The translations under genes were made by a program, and so were the position numbers. This document shows positions 48,643-57,389 of a stretch of 64,000 nt of DNA, piece after piece (positions within the stretch are counted from its first letter, which is position 1; each line of letters begins with the position of its first letter). Origin of the DNA: Nocardia aurantiaca (GTDB lineage: Bacteria; Actinomycetota; Actinomycetes; Mycobacteriales; Mycobacteriaceae); assembly GCF_009708175.1 (NCBI RefSeq), contig NZ_WMBB01000019.1, positions 1 through 64,000 of the forward strand, in the 5' to 3' direction. Under the pieces are notes generated by a model. That model did not search any database. It had not been told where the DNA came from and was given only the letters and a program-made list of their open reading frames with translations.

Positions 48643-51600
48643 TCAGCTGTCGAGGCCGAGCTCGCGCAGGCGAGCACGGTAGAGCTCGATATTGCCGAGC
48701 TTGACGTCCTCATAGCCGCGGACCAGGTCGGGCAGTCCGGCCGCCGCCATGGCGGTGGCGTAGCTGTCGGCCGTCAGGTCGGCGGCGAGGCGGTGGATCA
48801 TCGCGGTGTAGTGGGACAGCAACTCCCGCTCCAGCTTTCGGACGTGGGCGTAGCCGAAGGGGTCGAGCTTGGTGCCGCGCAGAACCTTGCCCTTGGCGAG
48901 CAGCCTCAGAGCCGCATGGGATCTCGGGGTGAGGCCGATCTTCTTCTTGCGGCCGAGGGCACGCAGCATCGGGGGATGCAGCTTGTAGGTGAGGTTCTCG
49001 CCGCCGGGGACCTGGGCCTTCACCTCGTCCAGGAAAGCCGGGTCGACCAGCAGGCGGGCGACCTCGTACTCGTCCTTGTAGGCGGTGAACTTGTACAGTC
49101 CGCGCGCCACGGCCTCGCTGAACCCGGTGCGCTCGGTGACCGCGCGCTCGGCGTTCCAGGCGATCTGGACGGTGTCGACGTAGCAGCGCGCGACCTTGGC
49201 GTTCTGGTAGCCGACCAGTTCGGCGGCCCGCAACTCGACCAGTCGACGGACCTCACCCTCGAAGCTGGTTCCCGCCAGCAGCTCGTCGGTGGCGATATGC
49301 GGAGTGGGCTGCGCCGCAGCGGAATCGGTGGCCGCCGCGAAGGCGGCCGGATCCGCGATGGCCACGCGCCCCCAGCGGAACGCCGCGATATTGGCCGACA
49401 CCGCGACCCCGTTGATGCGGATCGCCTCTTCGATCGCCGCGGCGGGCAGCCGCAGACCGCCGGTCTGGAAGGCCGCGCCGACCATCAGGAAGTTGGCGGC
49501 GGCGGTATTGCCGAACAGCTGCTGAGCGGCCGCCAGGGCATCGAAGTCGAACTGCGAATCCGACACCGCCGCAAGTCGATCCAGCAGTGGCCGGGTCTCC
49601 GGGTAGGCGACCGACTTGTCGTAGACCATGTCACCCGTCGGGGTCTTGCTGGTCGAGGCGACCACCACCGTCCCGCCCGGGTTACCGTACTGCAGGTTCT
49701 TGGGGTCGGCCGCGGTCAGCAGATCGATGGCCATGATGCAGTCCGCGCTGCCCGGGGTGAGCCGATTCGACGGCTCCAATTCCGTTGTGGAGAAACGTAG
49801 ATGAGACACCACCGGGCCGGCCTTCTGGCTCAGCCCGATCTGGTCCAGGCTCTCGACCGCGTACCCGGCCCGCAGTGCGGCGGTGGCCAGCACCTGGTTG
49901 ACCGTGACGATGCCGGTGCCGCCGATGCCGGCGATGAGCACGTTCTGCGTACCCAGGGGAGGGCCGAATCCCGGCTCGGCCGCCGTCGGAGGCTCGGCCG
50001 CCTTCCGACGCTTCGCCACCGCGTGCTTGGAACCCTTGCGTCCCTTCGCATTCGGGTTCAGCTCCACCGTCACGAAGGACGGGCAGTCTCCGTCCAGGCA
50101 GCTGTAGTCGGTATTGCAGGAAGTCTGGTCGATGCGTGTCTTGCGCCCGAACTCGGTCTCCACCGGCTGCACCGACAGGCAGTTGGACTTGGTGCCGCAG
50201 TCACCGCAGCCCTCGCACACCGCCTCGTTGATCACCACGCGGGTATTGCGCACCGGCAGCGTGCCGCGCTTGCGCTGGCGGCGGGCGTCGGCCGCACAGT
50301 GCTGATCGTAGATCAGGACGGTGACGCCCTTGATCTCGCGCAGCATCTTCTGCGCCTCGTCCAGCCGGTCGCGATGCCATAGCAACGTGCCCTTGGCCAG
50401 CGCTTTCTTATTGTGTCGCTTCGGATCGTCGGCGCAGATGATGATCTGCTTCACGCCCTCGACGGTCAGCTTGTGGGTCAGCTTCGCGACCGTCAGCCCG
50501 CCCTCCACGTTTTGCGCGCCGGTCATGGCGACCACCTCGTTGTAGAGCAGCTTGTAGGTGATGTTCACCCCCGCCGCCACGCACGCCTGCATGGCCAGCT
50601 GGCCGGAGTGGAAGAAGGTGCCATCGCCGATGTTCTGGAACAGGTGCGGCACGTCGGTGAACGGCGCCTGCCCGATCCATTGGCTGCCCTCGCCGCCCAT
50701 CTGGGTCAGGCCGGTGACCGCGCTGTCGCTGCGCCCGGACAGGGTGACCAGGGTGTGGCAGCCGATGCCGCCACCGCCGATCGAGCCCTCGGGCAGGGCG
50801 GTGGAGCGGTTGTGCGGGCAGCCGCTGCAGAAGTACGGGGTGCGCTTGGCCGACAGCACCTCCAGCGAAAGCTGCGGCGGGGGAGCCTTCTTCAGCTCGA
50901 TGCGATCGCGCAGCACCCGCCGCAGCGGGGCCAGCAGCCGGCCCGCGGTGAGCTCGCCGTCGAACGGCATGAGGGGCAGGCCGTTTCCGTCCAGCTTGCC
51001 GAGGATGCGCGGGGCATCGGCGGTGCCGTACAGGATTTCGCGAATCTGGGTCTCGATGAACGCGGTCTTGTCCTCGACCACGATCACCTGTTCCAGACCC
51101 CGCGCGAACTCGGTGACCCGCTGTGCCCCAACGGGATACGGCATGCCGATGCGGAGCAGGCGAATGCCCGCGCGGTGCATGGCCGCCTCGTCGACGCCGA
51201 GGTCGAGCAGCGCCTGGCGCACCGCGTCGAAGGTGGTGCCGGTGGCCGCGATGCCGATCCGCGCATGCGCCGGAGCCACCTCGATGACATCGAGAGCATT
51301 GGCTTCTCCGAAAGCGCGCACGGTGGCCCAGCGCGGCCCGTACAGGTCGGCCTCGGCCAGCACGCTGTCCGCGGGCGCCGCCATCGGCCGCTGCCGGTAG
51401 GCGAAAGCCTTTCCCTCCCAACGAACCTCGGGCACCGCGATGGGAAGCTCGGCGACCGACGAATCCACTGTCCACGCGCCGTCGGCGACATCGGCCACGA
51501 TCTTCATGGCCACGACGCAGCCCGAGGCCCGCGACAGCGCCACACCCTGCATGCCCATGGTGATGATCTCGCGGGCATTGCGCGGGAACAGCACCGGCAC

Positions 51601-52137
51601 TCCCATGGCCGCCAGCGACCGCTCGCTCACCGCGGGCACGGTCGAGGACTTCGAGGCCGGGTCGTCGCCCACCAGCAGCAGCACGCCGCCGCGCGGATTC
51701 ACTCCGTACATGTTCGCGTGCCGAATGGCATCGGTGGCGCGGTCCACGCCGGGTCCCTTTCCGTACCAGACGCCCACCACGCCGTCGTGGGTCGGCGTCC
51801 CGGTCGGCAGATCCGCCTGGCTGCCCCACACCGAGGTGGCCGCGAGCTCCTCGTTCAAGCCTGGCACGAAGGTGATGTCGTGTTCGGCCAGCACATTCGG
51901 CATGCCCAGCAGCATCTTGTCGACCCCGCCCAGCGGGCTGCCCTGATACCCGGACACGAACGTCGCGACCCGGTGACCGGCGCGAATATCGCGAACGTGC
52001 TGTTCCACCAGCAGGCGGGCGATGGCCTGCACTCCGGTGAGGAGGACCGGACCCGCGCCGGACCGGTAGCGGTCGGCGAGGTCGTAGGGCGCAGCCGGTT
52101 CGGCCTGTCGGACAGGCGCGCAGGCAACGTCGGTCAT
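48643..52137 (-). CDS. Indolepyruvate ferredoxin oxidoreductase (fused)
   Basis: 1164 residues. The N-terminal part (VSGYQGSPLGGVDKML) and a thiamine-pyrophosphate region with GIGCHT and GMGGEG-type loops form the alpha-type half. A ferredoxin-like insert has CEGCGDCGTKSNC followed by further cysteines. The C-terminal half contains IAGIGGTGIVTVNQVL, a gamma-type domain. Fused IorA/B-like enzymes decarboxylate aryl or branched 2-oxo acids to acyl-CoA with ferredoxin reduction. Next to an amino-acid dehydrogenase this suggests amino-acid catabolism. Confidence 0.85.
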   Translation of the reverse strand: MTDVACAPVRQAEPAAPYDLADRYRSGAGPVLLTGVQAIARLLVEQHVRDIRAGHRVATFVSGYQGSPLGGVDKMLLGMPNVLAEHDITFVPGLNEELAATSVWGSQADLPTGTPTHDGVVGVWYGKGPGVDRATDAIRHANMYGVNPRGGVLLLVGDDPASKSSTVPAVSERSLAAMGVPVLFPRNAREIITMGMQGVALSRASGCVVAMKIVADVADGAWTVDSSVAELPIAVPEVRWEGKAFAYRQRPMAAPADSVLAEADLYGPRWATVRAFGEANALDVIEVAPAHARIGIAATGTTFDAVRQALLDLGVDEAAMHRAGIRLLRIGMPYPVGAQRVTEFARGLEQVIVVEDKTAFIETQIREILYGTADAPRILGKLDGNGLPLMPFDGELTAGRLLAPLRRVLRDRIELKKAPPPQLSLEVLSAKRTPYFCSGCPHNRSTALPEGSIGGGGIGCHTLVTLSGRSDSAVTGLTQMGGEGSQWIGQAPFTDVPHLFQNIGDGTFFHSGQLAMQACVAAGVNITYKLLYNEVVAMTGAQNVEGGLTVAKLTHKLTVEGVKQIIICADDPKRHNKKALAKGTLLWHRDRLDEAQKMLREIKGVTVLIYDQHCAADARRQRKRGTLPVRNTRVVINEAVCEGCGDCGTKSNCLSVQPVETEFGRKTRIDQTSCNTDYSCLDGDCPSFVTVELNPNAKGRKGSKHAVAKRRKAAEPPTAAEPGFGPPLGTQNVLIAGIGGTGIVTVNQVLATAALRAGYAVESLDQIGLSQKAGPVVSHLRFSTTELEPSNRLTPGSADCIMAIDLLTAADPKNLQYGNPGGTVVVASTSKTPTGDMVYDKSVAYPETRPLLDRLAAVSDSQFDFDALAAAQQLFGNTAAANFLMVGAAFQTGGLRLPAAAIEEAIRINGVAVSANIAAFRWGRVAIADPAAFAAATDSAAAQPTPHIATDELLAGTSFEGEVRRLVELRAAELVGYQNAKVARCYVDTVQIAWNAERAVTERTGFSEAVARGLYKFTAYKDEYEVARLLVDPAFLDEVKAQVPGGENLTYKLHPPMLRALGRKKKIGLTPRSHAALRLLAKGKVLRGTKLDPFGYAHVRKLERELLSHYTAMIHRLAADLTADSYATAMAAAGLPDLVRGYEDVKLGNIELYRARLRELGLDS

Positions 52138-52211
52138 GAACAGTCACCACCACTCTCCACAGCCCAGATCGTGAGCTGCAAACGAAGGGAACAAAGCGAT
52201 CGGTGCAGCGA

Positions 52212-52240
52212 AATCTGCCGTGATGTGTGATCTGTGTCAA
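52212..52240 (-). promoter_or_regulatory. Putative promoter of the oxidoreductase gene
   Basis: On the minus strand TTGACA (52240-52235) and CAGATT (52217-52212) are 17 bases apart, leaving about 75 bases to the start codon at 52137. The surrounding sequence is unusually AT-rich and lies just downstream of the Lrp/AsnC gene, whose product may bind there. Confidence 0.55.
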
Positions 52241-52360
52241 CAGTCGCGCGAAAAGTTGATCAGACTGCTCAAAAGTGATCTGGAACACTGTGGCGCGCGC
52301 AGCAATGTGCTCGAGCGTCCGCGGCCCCGGCTCATCTCCTGATGCGCCGGGACCGGTTCG

Positions 52361-52846
52361 TCATTCGGCGGCGGTCCGGCTCGTCAGATGCTCGACGAGC
52401 GGCAGCGATCGGTACTCGACCGGAGTCGCCAGGGCCAGCATGGTTTCTGTGTGCTTCACGCCGGGAATCGAGTGCACGCGCTGGATGATGGAAAGCAGAT
52501 CCGGCTGGGACCGCGCCGCGATCCGCACCAGCAGATCCCCGCGTCCTGTCGTCGCGTGCACCTCGAGCACATTCGGGAAGTCCCGCAGGGCCTCGACGAT
52601 GTCGTTCATCTTGTTCTGGTCCAACTCGATACCCAGGAATGCGTGCACCGCGAACCCGATGGCCTGCAGATCGACGTCCGGTGGATATCCCCGCACCACC
52701 CCGGATGCCTCGAGCCGCTTCATTCGCGCCTGCACGGTGTTGCGCGCGATCCCCAGCCGCTGCGCCAACTCCAGAATCGGCACCCGCGGATCGGCCGCCA
52801 ACTCCGCGAGCAGCGCGGAATCGAGGCCGTCGATCTTGATGCTCAT
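52361..52846 (-). CDS. Lrp/AsnC-family regulator
   Basis: 161 residues from ATG 52846. IDGLDSALLAELAADPRVPILELAQRLGIARNTVQARMKRLEASGVV is the helix-turn-helix of Lrp/AsnC, and the RAM effector domain follows (AFLGIELDQNKMNDIVEALRD, VLEVHATTGRGDLLVRI). Such regulators sense amino acids. Directly upstream of the amino-acid oxidoreductase gene it very likely controls that gene and perhaps the dehydrogenase and permease. Confidence 0.88.
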   Translation of the reverse strand: MSIKIDGLDSALLAELAADPRVPILELAQRLGIARNTVQARMKRLEASGVVRGYPPDVDLQAIGFAVHAFLGIELDQNKMNDIVEALRDFPNVLEVHATTGRGDLLVRIAARSQPDLLSIIQRVHSIPGVKHTETMLALATPVEYRSLPLVEHLTSRTAAE

Positions 52847-53066
52847 GCCGCATTGTCGCACAGCGGCCGGGCCCGGACGGCGGGCCGGAACGTGGCGGAT
52901 TACGCGAAGTAGCGGCGGCCCGGGCCTTGGCGGGCCGCAATCCTGCTGAGGCGCAAGGACGTATCCATCGGCGCTGCGGCGCCGCCTCTTGCGGCGATAT
53001 CCTCTCGATAACGCGACTTCGGACGGCCCCGATGATCCAGGCGTGAAACGTGAGCGGCGAGGAAGC

Positions 53067-53615
53067 ATGAAAACCAGGTCAGCGGCACTGCTCGCGATGG
53101 CTGCGGCCCTCGCGGCGGTCACCGCCGCCTGTGGTGGCACCACCGCCACGGGCCCGGCGACGACCACCGTCACCGCTGCCGCCCAGCACTCGGCCGCTCC
53201 CGCCGGAAGCGGTCGCGGGCTCTGCTTCGACCCGAACTCCGACCTCGCCCGCTCGGCCATCGCCCGGCTTTCCCCGCCCCCGGTCGGCGGTTGGCAAGCG
53301 GGACAGGCCAGCGATGATCAGATCGCCTCGGGCTGCGACGGCGTGCTGTCCTGGATGATGGTGAACTCCGACACCAATCACCCCTATACCCACGTACTCT
53401 TCTTCACCAGCGGGACGTATCTGGGGACCGCCACGCCCGACCCGTACATGTACACGATGGTCACCGGCAAGACCCGCACCTCGCTGTCTCTCACCTATCA
53501 CTGGCTCAACGGCAATGACCCGATGTGCTGCCCGCAGGGCGGGCCCAGCGTGGTCACGTTCACCCTCGACGGCACCAAGGTCACGGCCGTCGGTCAGTTC
53601 CCGCCCCACGCCTGA
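53067..53615 (+). CDS. LppP/LprE-family lipoprotein
   Basis: 182 residues from ATG 53067, preceded by GAGGAAGC. The signal ends in the lipobox VTAACGG near residue 17. A Thr/Ala-rich linker leads to a small domain with LCFDPNSDLARSAI, GCDGVLSWMMVN and LTYHWLNGNDPMCCPQGG, which fits the LppP/LprE lipoproteins of mycobacteria and relatives. Its cysteines may form disulfides. Function is unknown. It lies divergent from the Lrp regulator. Confidence 0.8.
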   Translation: MKTRSAALLAMAAALAAVTAACGGTTATGPATTTVTAAAQHSAAPAGSGRGLCFDPNSDLARSAIARLSPPPVGGWQAGQASDDQIASGCDGVLSWMMVNSDTNHPYTHVLFFTSGTYLGTATPDPYMYTMVTGKTRTSLSLTYHWLNGNDPMCCPQGGPSVVTFTLDGTKVTAVGQFPPHA

Positions 53616-53699
53616 ACCCGCGCGTCCGGGTCTGCCCGGTCATCCGCATCCGCTGCCCGCTGGGTATCGAGGCGATTGTGATTGTGGTGCAGGTGATTC

Positions 53700-54011
53700 G
53701 GGGGAACACCAGCCACTTCGAAGCTGGACCTGGCGTGCGAGCACCTGTGCCGAATGCTGGCCATGATGGACGATCGCGGCTACGACACCATGGAGCCGGT
53801 CGCCGACCAGGCTGTGCAGCGGCGCCCGCTGCTGGACTTCCACGCCGGCTACGTCCAGCGAGTGGCGAACGCGTTGCCCAAGCAGGGCACCTCCGGCCCG
53901 TAGACGGTGACCTACGCTTCCGATGTCGAACGGCTGCGCAAGGGCCCGATCGACGATCCGGCGCTGAAGTTCGGCCGCAGCGGCTCCCCACAACCCGCGA
54001 TGGCCGGGTGA
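53700..54011 (+). pseudogene. C-terminal fragment of a flavin monooxygenase
   Basis: The frame from about 53724 reads LDLACEHLCRMLAMMDDRGYD, then DFHAGYVQRVANALPKQGT, followed by TAG at 53901-53903 and then VERLRKGPIDDPALKF to the TGA at 54009-54011. This is the C-terminal helix pattern of FAD/NADPH monooxygenases (FMO/BVMO type). In the adjacent frame just upstream, RGNTSHFE is also family-like, so at least one frameshift and one stop occurred. No start codon fits. A matching N-terminal fragment lies at 55185. Confidence 0.7.
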
Positions 54012-54157
54012 GGCCGGCGTCGAGGATGCCGATGGCGGGAGGACGCGGGGTCTGGATCGAGCTCGACCAGAGAACTGGCATACGGAGCTTGCACGGCGCG
54101 CATCTGGCGGTCGAGGTTCTTGCCTCGGCTCCATGAGAACCGATGAGCTCGGCTCGG

Positions 54158-54188
54158 CGAGGCCGGGACAGCACTGGTCCCGGCCTCG
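54158..54188. terminator. 12-bp hairpin downstream of the NTF2-like gene
   Basis: CGAGGCCGGGAC (54158-54169) pairs with GTCCCGGCCTCG (54177-54188) around a 7-base loop. It lies beyond the stop of the minus-strand gene at 54225 and ends its transcript. A short perfect palindrome CCCCTCGATCGAGGGG follows at 54204-54219. Confidence 0.75.
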
Positions 54189-54224
54189 ATGCGGGTGTTG
54201 TGCCCCCTCGATCGAGGGGTGCTG

Positions 54225-54962
54225 TCAGTGGACCCCTGCGCGAATCTTGGCGGCTATGGCGGGCACACGAGAGGCTGCGAAGAGTGCTTTGAATTGCCAG
54301 CTGTCGTCGCGGGGCAGGACTCCCGCGCGTTGGGTCGCGTCGATCGCGTCGTAGAGGGTTTCGCCTTCTTCGAGCAGCCCCTGTTCGTTGAAGTGGTAGC
54401 GGTCGACGGCGGGGCATTGCAGGAAGCGCCCGGTGCCGTAGATGACGGGGCCGCTGCCGTCGTAGGGGTACAGACGCAGCGGTCCGCTCCAGTGGCCGCT
54501 GCCGATGTAGCGAATTACCGTGCGCACCTTATGATCCGGGGTCACATCGATGTAGATCTGGTCGGGCAGCGGATCGTAGCGCCAGTCGGGTATGGCGTCG
54601 AAGAAGGCCATGTTGTAGGTGACGAAATCGTCGATGCCGACGATGGTGCGCCCGAACGTGGTGACATCGGTGTAGCGCATGTCGGCGGCATACAGTTCGT
54701 GGTTGTAGCTCATGTCGCGGTCGATCCAGCTCCACCAGTACTTCTTCGCCCAATCCATCAGCCAGGACAGGTCCACACCGAGTTTGCGGTAGAACTCGAG
54801 TTTGCGTTCGAAGTTGTCGAACCAGGCGCGGGTTGTGGCCTGCAGTTCATGTTCGGGGATCGCGCGGACGGGGGCTCCGCGGTTGGCATTCAGAAACTCC
54901 GGTACCGGGCGGGCGAGCCGCGGCGTACGCAAAGCCTGCTGGAACTTTTCCTCGGTGAACAT
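54225..54962 (-). CDS. NTF2/SnoaL-like protein
   Basis: 245 residues from ATG 54962, preceded by GAAAGGGAAAGC. A long helical N-terminus is followed by a cone-type fold (DVTTFGRTIVGIDDFVTYNM, YIDVTPDHKVRTVIRYIGSGHW, AVDRYHFNEQGLLEEGET). This matches the nuclear-transport-factor-2-like superfamily of isomerases, cyclases and dehydratases. It is likely induced together with the lost monooxygenase, as both face the TetR operators. The substrate is unknown. Confidence 0.78.
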   Translation of the reverse strand: MFTEEKFQQALRTPRLARPVPEFLNANRGAPVRAIPEHELQATTRAWFDNFERKLEFYRKLGVDLSWLMDWAKKYWWSWIDRDMSYNHELYAADMRYTDVTTFGRTIVGIDDFVTYNMAFFDAIPDWRYDPLPDQIYIDVTPDHKVRTVIRYIGSGHWSGPLRLYPYDGSGPVIYGTGRFLQCPAVDRYHFNEQGLLEEGETLYDAIDATQRAGVLPRDDSWQFKALFAASRVPAIAAKIRAGVH

Positions 54963-55054
54963 TGCTTTCCCTTTCTCATGAGCGGGTGCGGCCGAGAACG
55001 CCTTCGGCGAGGCCGGCTCGGTGGGGGTCACGCGATCACCGCGATCACCATCGT

Positions 55055-55068
55055 GAATCGTATGATTC
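55055..55068. promoter_or_regulatory. GAATC-N4-GATTC operator 1
   Basis: GAATC-gtat-GATTC, extended by a flanking T and A to a 6-bp half-site dyad. It lies about 90 bases upstream of the NTF2-like gene. It is one of three identical-type sites near the TetR gene. Confidence 0.75.
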
Positions 55069-55136
55069 ATCTTGAATCAAGTGATGTCAATTGGTGTTCG
55101 GCATTGTGGGGGCGGAGTCGAACCGCGATCCATGTT

Positions 55137-55150
55137 GAATCGCTCGATTC
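55137..55150. promoter_or_regulatory. GAATC-N4-GATTC operator 2
   Basis: GAATC-gctc-GATTC. It lies 35 bases before the broken monooxygenase start at 55185, so it probably once controlled that gene. Confidence 0.75.
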
Positions 55151-55184
55151 GGGATGCGCTGTCCCGCTACCGAAGTAGCCGCAG

Positions 55185-55489
55185 ATGACCGCCGGCGTGC
55201 CCGCATCCGATCGGCGGATCGTCATCGTCGGCGCTGGTCTGTCCGGAGTCGGTATGGTGGTCAGCCTGCGCCGCGAGGGGATCGCCGACGGCTTCGATCG
55301 CGTGACTTCTGCGCAACGCAGCCCCTGCGGTCCTACGAAGGCGTGAGCTTGCCGAAACTGCCGAACGTGTTCACCCTGTCCGGTCCCTACTGGTGGACAG
55401 GTGGTCGAGCCGGACCTTCTCGCTGGACGATTACGCCTACTCGTGGCCGGCGCTACGGGCTGTGGTTCGCTGCCTCACGCGAGAGGCGA
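55185..55489 (+). pseudogene. N-terminal fragment of a flavin monooxygenase
   Basis: From ATG 55185 the frame reads RRIVIVGAGLSGVGMVVSLR, the first FAD-binding GxGxxG motif of FMO/BVMO enzymes, and stops at 55344-55346. The following frame gives YEGVSLPKLPNVFTLSGPYW, which in intact enzymes lies about 350 residues later. So a large internal deletion joins N-terminal and near-C-terminal parts. The C-terminal remainder is found separately at 53700-54011. The locus is therefore a rearranged relic. Confidence 0.75.
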
Positions 55490-56113
55490 TCATTGCCCGA
55501 GGGCGGGGCTCAGCAGCGAAACGACTATCGCGACCGCGTTGTCGACAAGCTGATCCCTGCCGATCGCGAGATGACCGTCGACCCACTCCAGATAGACCGC
55601 GGTCAGCGCGCCGGCCAGAGCCGTACCCAAGGTGGCGAGTGTGTCGTCACTGCTGGCGAACAGGTCATCGGCACTGCTGCCCAACATGGGCGCCAGTGCG
55701 CGGACGGCAGCCGGGGTGCGCTCGGTGATATGCCGTCGCAGGCTGTCGTCGGCCAGTGGTTCGCGTAACAGCACCCGCGCCCGTCGGGGATCCTCCTCGA
55801 AGAAGTCGGCGCACGTCTCCAGTCCGGTCCTGATGGCCGCGTGCGGATCGGCTCCTGGCGCGATGGCCGAAAGCCGTTCGCGCAGAGCGCCTTCGGTGCG
55901 ATCGTAGACTGCGGCGAGCAGCGTCTCGCGGCTGTCGAAGCTTTCATAGAAGTACCGGGGGCTCAGGTTGGCCTCCCGCGTGACCGCTCGCATGGTGACA
56001 GCGCCGGCACCTCCCGCGCCGAGCAAGTCGAACGCGCGGTCGAGAAGCTGATCGCGTCGCTCGCCGGATCGATCCTGAAGCGTCTGACCGCGCCAGAGTT
56101 TGGGAGCGCTCAC
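55490..56113 (-). CDS. TetR-family transcriptional regulator
   Basis: 207 residues from GTG 56113, with GAGGATGGA upstream. DRAFDLLGAGGAGAVTMRAVTREANLSPRYFYESFDSRETLLAAVYD is a complete TetR helix-turn-helix. The ligand domain is all-helical. The upstream region holds GAATC-acct-GATTC at 56170-56183, and two further copies lie beyond its 3' end, so it probably represses itself, the NTF2-like gene and the lost monooxygenase. Confidence 0.85.
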   Translation of the reverse strand: MSAPKLWRGQTLQDRSGERRDQLLDRAFDLLGAGGAGAVTMRAVTREANLSPRYFYESFDSRETLLAAVYDRTEGALRERLSAIAPGADPHAAIRTGLETCADFFEEDPRRARVLLREPLADDSLRRHITERTPAAVRALAPMLGSSADDLFASSDDTLATLGTALAGALTAVYLEWVDGHLAIGRDQLVDNAVAIVVSLLSPALGQ

Positions 56114-56169
56114 CGCTCCATCCTCGCACCCGACCGACGCCCACGAATCGACACCGGGCGATTCTATAT

Positions 56170-56183
56170 GAATCACCTGATTC
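56170..56183. promoter_or_regulatory. GAATC-N4-GATTC operator 3
   Basis: GAATC-acct-GATTC, about 60 bases upstream of the TetR start codon. Another half, GATTC-tatat-GAATC, overlaps it to the left at 56160-56174. The position suits autoregulation. Confidence 0.78.
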
Positions 56184-56387
56184 TCATTCGGTGGGTCTCC
56201 GACCCTCGCTCGTGGCATGGCAGCGCCGATTCGCGGAAGCAACCGGGCGGTGCGGACGTAACAGGAGGTTCGACCGCTACGCCTCACCGAATGCGCCGAT
56301 GTTGGAGATGACCTGGCCGGCGCTGGGTTCTTCGCAATCAGGTGACGTTTCGAATCTCACGGAGCTCGACTGCTCGAATACGCAGTT

Positions 56388-56423
56388 CGGCCCAGGCGAG
56401 AGAATCGTCTCTCGCCTGGGCCG
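56388..56423. terminator. Perfect 16-bp hairpin after tRNA-His
   Basis: CGGCCCAGGCGAGAGA (56388-56403) pairs perfectly with 56408-56423 around the loop ATCG. It starts six bases beyond the tRNA-His 3' end on the minus strand. Confidence 0.85.
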
Positions 56424-56428
56424 ATGAG

Positions 56429-56502
56429 GGTGGCTGACGGGACTCGAACCCGCGACACCCAGGATCACAACCTGGTGCTCTACCAGCTGAACTACAGCCA
56501 CC
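56429..56502 (-). tRNA. tRNA-His (anticodon GTG)
   Basis: The minus strand begins with the extra G(-1) and GTGGCTG, has a CCAGG/CCTGG anticodon stem around TTGTGAT, a GGTTCGAGTCC T-arm, and closes with CAGCCAC plus the pairing C73. The G(-1):C73 pair is diagnostic for tRNA-His. CCA is not encoded. A strong hairpin follows the 3' end. Confidence 0.95.
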
Positions 56503-56567
56503 ATTACCGGTAACTTCCGGCGCGGTAGATCGTAACGTGTCCGCGCCGCGAGTACCTAATCGGCTGT

Positions 56568-57194
56568 TCAGGAGGGGTTTACGGGGGGTTCGGCGGGGGC
56601 GGACAATTCGGCGGCGACCGCGGCGATCTCGGTCGTCGACGGCCCGGGGGCGGCGACGAAGGCGGTGCGTCGGTAGTACTCCAGCTCGCGGATGGATTCC
56701 TTGATGTCGGTGAGGGCGCGATGGGTGAGGCCCTTCTCCGGCTGGCCGAAGTAGATGCGGGGGTACCAGCGGCGGGCCAATTCCTTGATGGAGCTGACGT
56801 CGATCATGCGGTAGTGCAGGTGCGCGTCGAGGGTCGGCATGTCGCGGGCGATGAAGCCGCGGTCGGTGGCGATCGAGTTGCCGGCCAACGGGACCGTGCG
56901 CGGGGTGGGGACGTACTGCTTGATGTAGTCGAGGATCTGTTGCTCGGCCTCGGCGACGGAGACGGTGGAGCGGCGGACCTCGTCGGTGAGCCCGGAGCGG
57001 GCGTGCATCTCGGTCACCACCGGCGGCATGGCGGCCAGGGCTGCGTCGTCGGCGTGGATGACGATATCCACGCCTTCGCCGAGGATATTGAGGTCACTGT
57101 CGGTCACGAGCGCGGCCACCTCGATCAGCTTGTCGCTGTCGAGTCGGAGGCCGGTCATCTCGCAGTCCATCCACACCATGTACTTGTCGGTCAC
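56568..57194 (-). CDS. orn: Oligoribonuclease
   Basis: 208 residues from GTG 57194. MVWMDCEMTGLRLDSDKLIEVA carries the first DEDD motif, and ATDRGFIARDMP and HRALTDIKESI the others, with His before the last Asp (DEDDh). It degrades short RNA oligomers, including pGpG, and is essential in many bacteria. The C-terminus is slightly extended and Ala/Pro-rich. It is divergent from the HerA-like gene. Confidence 0.92.
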   Translation of the reverse strand: MTDKYMVWMDCEMTGLRLDSDKLIEVAALVTDSDLNILGEGVDIVIHADDAALAAMPPVVTEMHARSGLTDEVRRSTVSVAEAEQQILDYIKQYVPTPRTVPLAGNSIATDRGFIARDMPTLDAHLHYRMIDVSSIKELARRWYPRIYFGQPEKGLTHRALTDIKESIRELEYYRRTAFVAAPGPSTTEIAAVAAELSAPAEPPVNPS

Positions 57195-57389
57195 CCGCCA
57201 AACACTAATCCTTCGGTGTTCCTCGACCCGGCTGCCCGCCGCGTCGAGGCCGCTCCCGCCGCCCGACCGGGCAGTATCGTTCTCTATAGATCGGGCGCAT
57301 AACGAGCGGTCGGCATGTTGGTTGGACAGTTCCGAGGACATCGGTTCGCAGGGCAGTCGCAGTTGGCAGAGCGGACGGAGGAAGCGCGA

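Larger units (their letters stand above)
56114..56428. other. Intergenic region with TetR operator and terminator
   Basis: 315 bases between the TetR start and tRNA-His. It contains the operator at 56170-56183 and the strong hairpin at 56388-56423. No gene is seen. Confidence 0.6.

Noticed and set aside
50408..52288. Long open frames on both strands over the indolepyruvate oxidoreductase
   Set aside because: They are low-complexity shadows of the oxidoreductase frame, which has clear domains.
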